NCBI GenBank assembly: GCA_000403335.2
Contig: KE159629.1
Span: 831,838 to 895,837 of the forward strand
Length of the DNA: 64,000 bases
Direction: 5' to 3'
DNA from: Lachnospiraceae bacterium MD335
GTDB taxonomy: Bacteria > Bacillota > Clostridia > Lachnospirales > Lachnospiraceae
The translations under genes and the position numbers were made by a program. Below the pieces are notes generated by a model that ran no database searches, was not told where the DNA came from, and saw only the letters and a program-made list of their open reading frames with translations. This document shows, one piece after another, positions 59,938-64,000 of the stretch. How positions within the stretch are numbered: the first letter of the stretch is position 1; every line of letters starts with the position of its first letter.

Positions 59938-61401
59938 TTAGCCCATCTTGCTTAAAATTTCTTTTGGTTTCTGTATTACCACAAATATGCAGGATGATGA
60001 AACCGCAGCCAAAATCACACCCAATACAGAACAGGCAGACAGCAGGACTATTTTTCCTGTCACTTCAGTTTTAACACCCATTACCTTTGTTTCATATTCT
60101 GCCACTCCTGCACCTCCTGTCATGCCTTCTTCCGCTTTCCTCTGTTCCTCCTGTTGCTGAACCTGATAACCCACCAGATAATCTGCAACACTTTTAGATA
60201 ATGAAGGTGCACATACAGTTGCCAGCATAAAAGAAACGCATCCTATCAGGATTCCTTCCAGTATCATTTGTGCTATAATGGCAGCCTTGCTTTTTCCGAT
60301 TGCCAAAAATATACCTATTTCATGTACCCTGCCTTTCAGCCAGAACAGGAATACAAGAAAAATAATGACTGCGCCCGAAACGGCAACTAAGATCAGTATT
60401 ATGGTACTCATTTCATCCAGATCTCCGAAATTCGCTGCCATCGTATCGCTCATCCCGGTATTGTCAAGGAAATCATAGCGTTTCCAGTCAATGTCAGCTT
60501 TCCTGATCCGCTCCTTTACCGTTTCATACTCATCTACATTCTCTACCCAGAATGTCGCATATTGATATAGCGGATCTCCCTCGCATCCCTGCGGCTTTTC
60601 CGGGAAACGCAGGTCTGTCATGATGATGTTCTCACTCCGGTAGCTGTCCCCGTACATGATGGGTGTGATTTTATGGACTGTATCATAAATCCCGACGATC
60701 TCCGCACTGTAAACCTTAGATGTTTCACGCTCTTTCCGGTCATTAAATTCCAGTTTATCCCCAACCGTCAATCCATTTAATTCTGCCAGCTCCCTTGATA
60801 TGACGCATACATCTTTATCCTCTGCTGTGATCATACGTCCCTCATTTACTTCTATATTCCCATTCTGCACATCGAAATCCAGCCGCATTTCCATATTTCC
60901 CCGCAATGACACACCCAACAGGTCTGAATGCTGGTCTACATCCGGGTCTTCAATCCGTACAAAATTTACAGGATTGACCACTATGTTCGCCGTGGTGACA
61001 TTATATTCCGCAATCCCTTCCTGCCCTGCAAGCGTTTCAATATCCTCCATCTGCAGGGTTTCAAAAGAGTTATCATGCCATATCATCCAATCCCCTGATT
61101 CAAGCTGCTCTATATGCGATCCATCCACGCTCCCGTTCTGCCCGCCTAATTTTTCTATTGCCTCTGCCGTCCTGTCATGCCTGTCCGCTTCATTTTCTTC
61201 CATCCTGAAAGATGCCCCAAGCGCCTGTTTACCTTCCGTCTGCGTCTGTACATTTGCGGATTTGCACGCCCACCCGGCATAGATAAAGCAGGCTGTTACA
61301 AAAACAATGCTTAAAAGAAGAATTGTCTTTGCCCGTTTCCGAACCAGACAGCGTATACTTAACTCTAAGATGTTCATGAATGTATGCCCTTCTGCATTCA
61401 T
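59938..61401 (-). CDS. FtsX-like ABC transporter permease
   Basis: A 487-residue MacB/FtsX-type permease. An N-terminal membrane segment (KTILLLSIVFVTACFIYAGWACK) and a large extracellular domain (about 60-330) precede three closely spaced membrane segments at the C-terminus (TIILILVAVSGAVIIFLVFLFW, ILIGCVSFMLATVCAP, VLLSACSVLGVILAAVSSS). The start is an ATG after GGAGGGATAACA; the in-frame sequence upstream overlaps the other permease. It pairs with the permease at 61404 and the ATPase at 59280. Confidence 0.9.
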   Translation of the reverse strand: MNAEGHTFMNILELSIRCLVRKRAKTILLLSIVFVTACFIYAGWACKSANVQTQTEGKQALGASFRMEENEADRHDRTAEAIEKLGGQNGSVDGSHIEQLESGDWMIWHDNSFETLQMEDIETLAGQEGIAEYNVTTANIVVNPVNFVRIEDPDVDQHSDLLGVSLRGNMEMRLDFDVQNGNIEVNEGRMITAEDKDVCVISRELAELNGLTVGDKLEFNDRKERETSKVYSAEIVGIYDTVHKITPIMYGDSYRSENIIMTDLRFPEKPQGCEGDPLYQYATFWVENVDEYETVKERIRKADIDWKRYDFLDNTGMSDTMAANFGDLDEMSTIILILVAVSGAVIIFLVFLFWLKGRVHEIGIFLAIGKSKAAIIAQMILEGILIGCVSFMLATVCAPSLSKSVADYLVGYQVQQQEEQRKAEEGMTGGAGVAEYETKVMGVKTEVTGKIVLLSACSVLGVILAAVSSSCIFVVIQKPKEILSKMG

Positions 61402-61403
61402 TG

Positions 61404-62603
61404 TTATCCCTCCATTTCCGACAAGGTTTCTTTCACAGGCTTTTTCATATATGGAAAAATGGCAATTCCAGTCAATATTACAACACCAGCCAGTCCGATA
61501 CATAAAACTCCTGACTGCCAGCTAAATGATAATTCCAATGCTATGCTGTTCCCCTGCATGATGGCAAGACTATTGCTAATCCGTGGTAATAAGAGCTTTG
61601 TTGCAATTCCCGCTCCCGCGAATGCGACAAAATACAATATCATCTCTTCCAAAATCATTTGAGATAATATATTTCCTTTTGCTATACCCAGACTGATCAG
61701 AACAGCAATCTCCGTTTTCCGGCTGCGCATCCACATGGCAAGCAAAAGACCTGTTATCAAACTGCCGGAAGTTACCGTCAGGACAAAAATCAAAAACGTA
61801 ATTCTGCCTGTCTGTCCGATCATCATTTTTAATTTTTGGAATGTATTATCTGCTATCCCAATCGCAGCCCTGTCCTGGTACATTTTTTCCAATACTTCTT
61901 TTGTATCCGTAAGCTGCTCCGGATCATTTACATACACTGCCACATTTAAAAAACAAGTCCTGCCGGACAGCCTGTTCACAAAATCTGCCGTTCCATAAAT
62001 CTGGTTTTCAATGCGGTTCACTGTCCGCACATTTTCGGTCTGGCTCCGTTCCATTCCCGACAGGAACAATCCGGCAACAACCGCTTCCTGCTCCCTTCCA
62101 TCCACCGTTTCAAACACAATTTTATCGCCTGCCTGAATCCCATTATGTTCTGCCAGAAACTGATTCACTACAATATCTTCACTTCCCTGTGGATAATTCC
62201 CCTCTGTAATCCGATAAACTTTATCCGCAAATGGGCTGTCTTTCTCCAGTTCATCGTACCCGTGAACGGTAAATGTATTTTCAGAACCTTCACTGCCTGC
62301 AACCGGGATACAGGTTGTAGAACCAACCTGCATCTCCGATATCCGGTTGAGCCAGTTTACATTGGGTTCCTCTTCAATTGCCTGCATATCTGTTTCTTCA
62401 AAAGGGTGATCCGCCTCCATGCTCTCCAATATTATTTTGCTCTCTGCATTCTTCCGAAGTTCTTCTGCCAGCCCTAAAGATACTTTCCGTATTCCCAATG
62501 TGCCTAAAACCATGCTGTTAATGACCAGAAACAACAACAGCAATAATACGGACTTCATCTTTTTTCTCCGGATGTAGCAGAGCGCTCTTTCCAAACAGCC
62601 CAT
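61404..62603 (-). CDS. FtsX-like ABC transporter permease, second subunit
   Basis: A 399-residue permease with the same layout: N-terminal membrane segment (MKSVLLLLLFLVINSMVLGTLGI), a periphery-facing domain (about 45-260) and three C-terminal segments. Its stop is followed after two bases by the start of the other permease. Two different FtsX-like permeases with one ATPase resemble peptide-resistance or bacteriocin-export modules, but the substrate is unknown. The start follows GGAGGTCAGG. Confidence 0.9.
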   Translation of the reverse strand: MGCLERALCYIRRKKMKSVLLLLLFLVINSMVLGTLGIRKVSLGLAEELRKNAESKIILESMEADHPFEETDMQAIEEEPNVNWLNRISEMQVGSTTCIPVAGSEGSENTFTVHGYDELEKDSPFADKVYRITEGNYPQGSEDIVVNQFLAEHNGIQAGDKIVFETVDGREQEAVVAGLFLSGMERSQTENVRTVNRIENQIYGTADFVNRLSGRTCFLNVAVYVNDPEQLTDTKEVLEKMYQDRAAIGIADNTFQKLKMMIGQTGRITFLIFVLTVTSGSLITGLLLAMWMRSRKTEIAVLISLGIAKGNILSQMILEEMILYFVAFAGAGIATKLLLPRISNSLAIMQGNSIALELSFSWQSGVLCIGLAGVVILTGIAIFPYMKKPVKETLSEMEG

Positions 62604-62612
62604 CCTGACCTC

Positions 62613-63212
62613 CTACTGCCACCTTGTGATAACAACTTTGTCAGCAATCCAGTGTTTTTCATCCTGACAAGTGCCAAATATATTCACATCAGTGTCTTTC
62701 TTGATACTGCTTTTATCGGTATCCTCCCTCGAAGTTTCCGCCTGCGATCCCATGCTGAAATATATGACTTGAAAAATAACATCCTCCGCATAAGTTATGT
62801 TTATATTCGTTTCATCCGATTCATAACCGGGAGCTGCAATACCTCCTTCCATTGAGCCATCCTCATTTATAATCAATGTCCGGGGAGTTATGGTGAAACC
62901 TGTATCCGTAAAATCAACAACTCGCCCGCTTAGATTTGCCCCGTCATAAAATACATCTTCTTCGTGATTATCTGCAATCTCGCCGCTGTTTTTCGCATCA
63001 GTGTTATTCATATCTTCCTGACCGCCCTCTGCCTCATTGCTGCTGTTTTTTCCATCTGTCGCAATTTCCTCGTTATAGCCGCTCTCATTTGTCATATGCA
63101 CATCTGACGGCTCCGGCTGCTCATTTTCTTTTCCTGCACATCCCGCCATGCCCATACACAAAACCACGGACAAACAAAGAACTCCTGCAGCTTTCAACAT
63201 CTTTTTTCTCAT
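62613..63212 (-). CDS. Lipoprotein of the ABC module, unknown
   Basis: The 199 residues carry a lipoprotein signal (SVVLCMGMAGC, lipidated C25), an acidic linker with Asn, Glu and Asp, and a C-terminal beta domain (GRVVDFTDTGFTITPRTLI, VNIFGTCQDEKHWIADKVVITRW). It is the first gene of the operon, nine bases upstream of the permease. Lipoproteins of this kind may sense or bind the transported ligand, but no family was recognised. The upstream site is weak (AGAGGTATGGAAG). Confidence 0.82.
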   Translation of the reverse strand: MRKKMLKAAGVLCLSVVLCMGMAGCAGKENEQPEPSDVHMTNESGYNEEIATDGKNSSNEAEGGQEDMNNTDAKNSGEIADNHEEDVFYDGANLSGRVVDFTDTGFTITPRTLIINEDGSMEGGIAAPGYESDETNINITYAEDVIFQVIYFSMGSQAETSREDTDKSSIKKDTDVNIFGTCQDEKHWIADKVVITRWQ

Positions 63213-63333
63213 CTTCCATACCTCTTTTCTTTTTATTTGGCTTTTTGCCTGTTCTATGTTTCATTGAACATATTCAAAGAATAACATCCGGCCATCCTAA
63301 AAATCTCCTATTTCATCACCCAATATTAAGTAT

Positions 63334-63352
63334 TTTTTAGAAGATTTTTAGG
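63334..63352 (+). promoter_or_regulatory. Candidate operator of the OmpR-type regulator
   Basis: Direct repeat TTTTTAG at 63334 and 63345 (11-bp period, as OmpR-type dimers bind), 12-18 bp upstream of a TATACT -10 at 63364. An inverted partner CCTAAAAATCT at 63296-63306 faces the divergent operon. Confidence 0.6.
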
Positions 63353-63401
63353 AATTGTTTTGCTATACTTAGTATAGGAATCTGACGGATTGGAGGCCGC
63401 T

Positions 63402-64000
63402 ATGAAAATTCTATTATTAGAAGATGACAAATACCTGTGTGGCAATATAAAACAGCAGCTTACAAAAGAGGGATATATCGTGGATGCCTGCAATGACGGA
63501 GAGGAAGGTTTTCTACTTGCCTTAGACCAGGGAAACAGTTATGACCTAGCTGTTATTGACCGTATGCTCCCCGTTATAGACGGCCTTGCCATCATAAAAG
63601 CAATGCGGAATAAGAAAATACAGATTCCCGTTATTATCATTACCGGGATGTCCGAATTACAGGATAAAATTGAAGGGTTAGACAATGGTGCTGATGATTA
63701 CCTTACAAAACCCTTTCACATCAGCGAATTATCTGCACGAATCAGGGCATTGACCCGCAGGCCGGCTATTATGGCCAGGCAAAACTGTCTTACTTACCAT
63801 GATCTTTCCCTTGACATTTCAAAAAGACAGCTTGAATGCAGAAACAATCATTTGGTACTGACACCGACAGAATTCCATTTAATGGGTATCTTTCTTGAAA
63901 AGCCGGAGATCGTGCTTACGAGGGAGCAACTTATACAAAAGGTTTGGGAAACGGATGCAGACGTGGAATCAAAGAATCTGGATAACTACATCTATTTTTT
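63402..64000 (+). CDS. OmpR/PhoB-family response regulator (partial, runs off the window)
   Basis: About 200 residues inside the window. The receiver domain (1-115) has acidic residues D9-D10, phospho-Asp53 in VIDRMLP, and Lys in LTKPF near residue 101. The winged helix begins near residue 130 (LDISKRQLECRNNHLVLTPTEFHLMGIFLEKPEIVLTREQL), and the last residues visible are the recognition helix region (VWETDADVESKNLDNYI). A kinase gene likely follows. It is divergent from the lipoprotein-permease-ATPase operon, which it probably controls. The start follows GGAGGCCGCT. Confidence 0.93.
   Translation, partial: MKILLLEDDKYLCGNIKQQLTKEGYIVDACNDGEEGFLLALDQGNSYDLAVIDRMLPVIDGLAIIKAMRNKKIQIPVIIITGMSELQDKIEGLDNGADDYLTKPFHISELSARIRALTRRPAIMARQNCLTYHDLSLDISKRQLECRNNHLVLTPTEFHLMGIFLEKPEIVLTREQLIQKVWETDADVESKNLDNYIYF

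Noticed and set aside
1..64000. CRISPR array, prophage or rRNA/tRNA genes
   Set aside because: No regularly spaced repeats, phage structural genes or RNA gene signatures were seen on reading both strands by eye; a tRNAscan or CRISPR finder was not available.

Overview
The window reads as chromosome of a low-to-moderate GC Firmicute, most likely a gut Lachnospiraceae-type Clostridium. The signs are strong AGGAGG ribosome sites, TTGACA/TATAAT promoters with 17-bp spacers, YerC, DUF1836 and WYL regulators, a Re-type citrate synthase, an FprA flavodiiron protein (anaerobe) and Lachnospiraceae-style lipoproteins. No rRNA, tRNA, CRISPR array or prophage was seen.

Layout. 1-2.1 kb: truncated beta-galactosidase divergent from an AraC regulator. 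2.1-10 kb: RlmD-type rRNA methyltransferase, PcrA helicase, an orphan NMT1-like binding lipoprotein, an L,D-transpeptidase, unknowns and a DUF1836 regulator. 10-14.3 kb: YerC, a degenerate M23 protein, and a lysine operon dapA-dapB-hisA-like, led by a strong promoter, an L-box lysine riboswitch and a terminator. 14.3-22 kb: cobalamin adenosyltransferase, two-OB-fold SSB, TypA/BipA, a Ser-rich repeat protein, a SpoIID/peptidoglycan-binding protein whose ribosome site lies in a terminator-like hairpin, and an ABC-F ATPase. 22-25.5 kb: Re-citrate synthase, GntR regulator and NADP-isocitrate dehydrogenase in one operon with a palindromic operator on its promoter. 25.5-31 kb: REC-GGDEF-EAL protein and a large secreted transglutaminase-like protein.

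31.7-34.8 kb is a copper operon, csoR-copA, in which the last 69 codons of copA carry their own ribosome site and start and look like an embedded CopZ chaperone. An OPT transporter, flavodiiron protein and AsnA follow, then a structured non-coding stretch.

39.4-53.2 kb is a polysaccharide-utilisation locus laid out like the B. subtilis yes region: binding protein, two permeases, GH88, YesL, a discoidin-like protein, heparinase II/III and DUF2264 on the minus strand, with a YesM/YesN-type two-component system divergent on the plus strand. Two copies of a ~140-160 bp MITE-like element with GTAACAGTT ends sit in opposite orientation inside it, and both supply the stop codon of a neighbouring gene. 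A third, hairpin-only copy lies at 55.5 kb.

53.2-64 kb is more mosaic: GyrI-like, EFR1 ferredoxin, WYL regulator, Bcp peroxiredoxin, a frameshifted gene, a FlxA-like coiled coil, a small lipoprotein, an internally deleted IS3-type element, a C39-peptidase-like remnant, and an ABC module (ATPase, two FtsX-like permeases, lipoprotein) divergent from an OmpR-type regulator that runs off the end.
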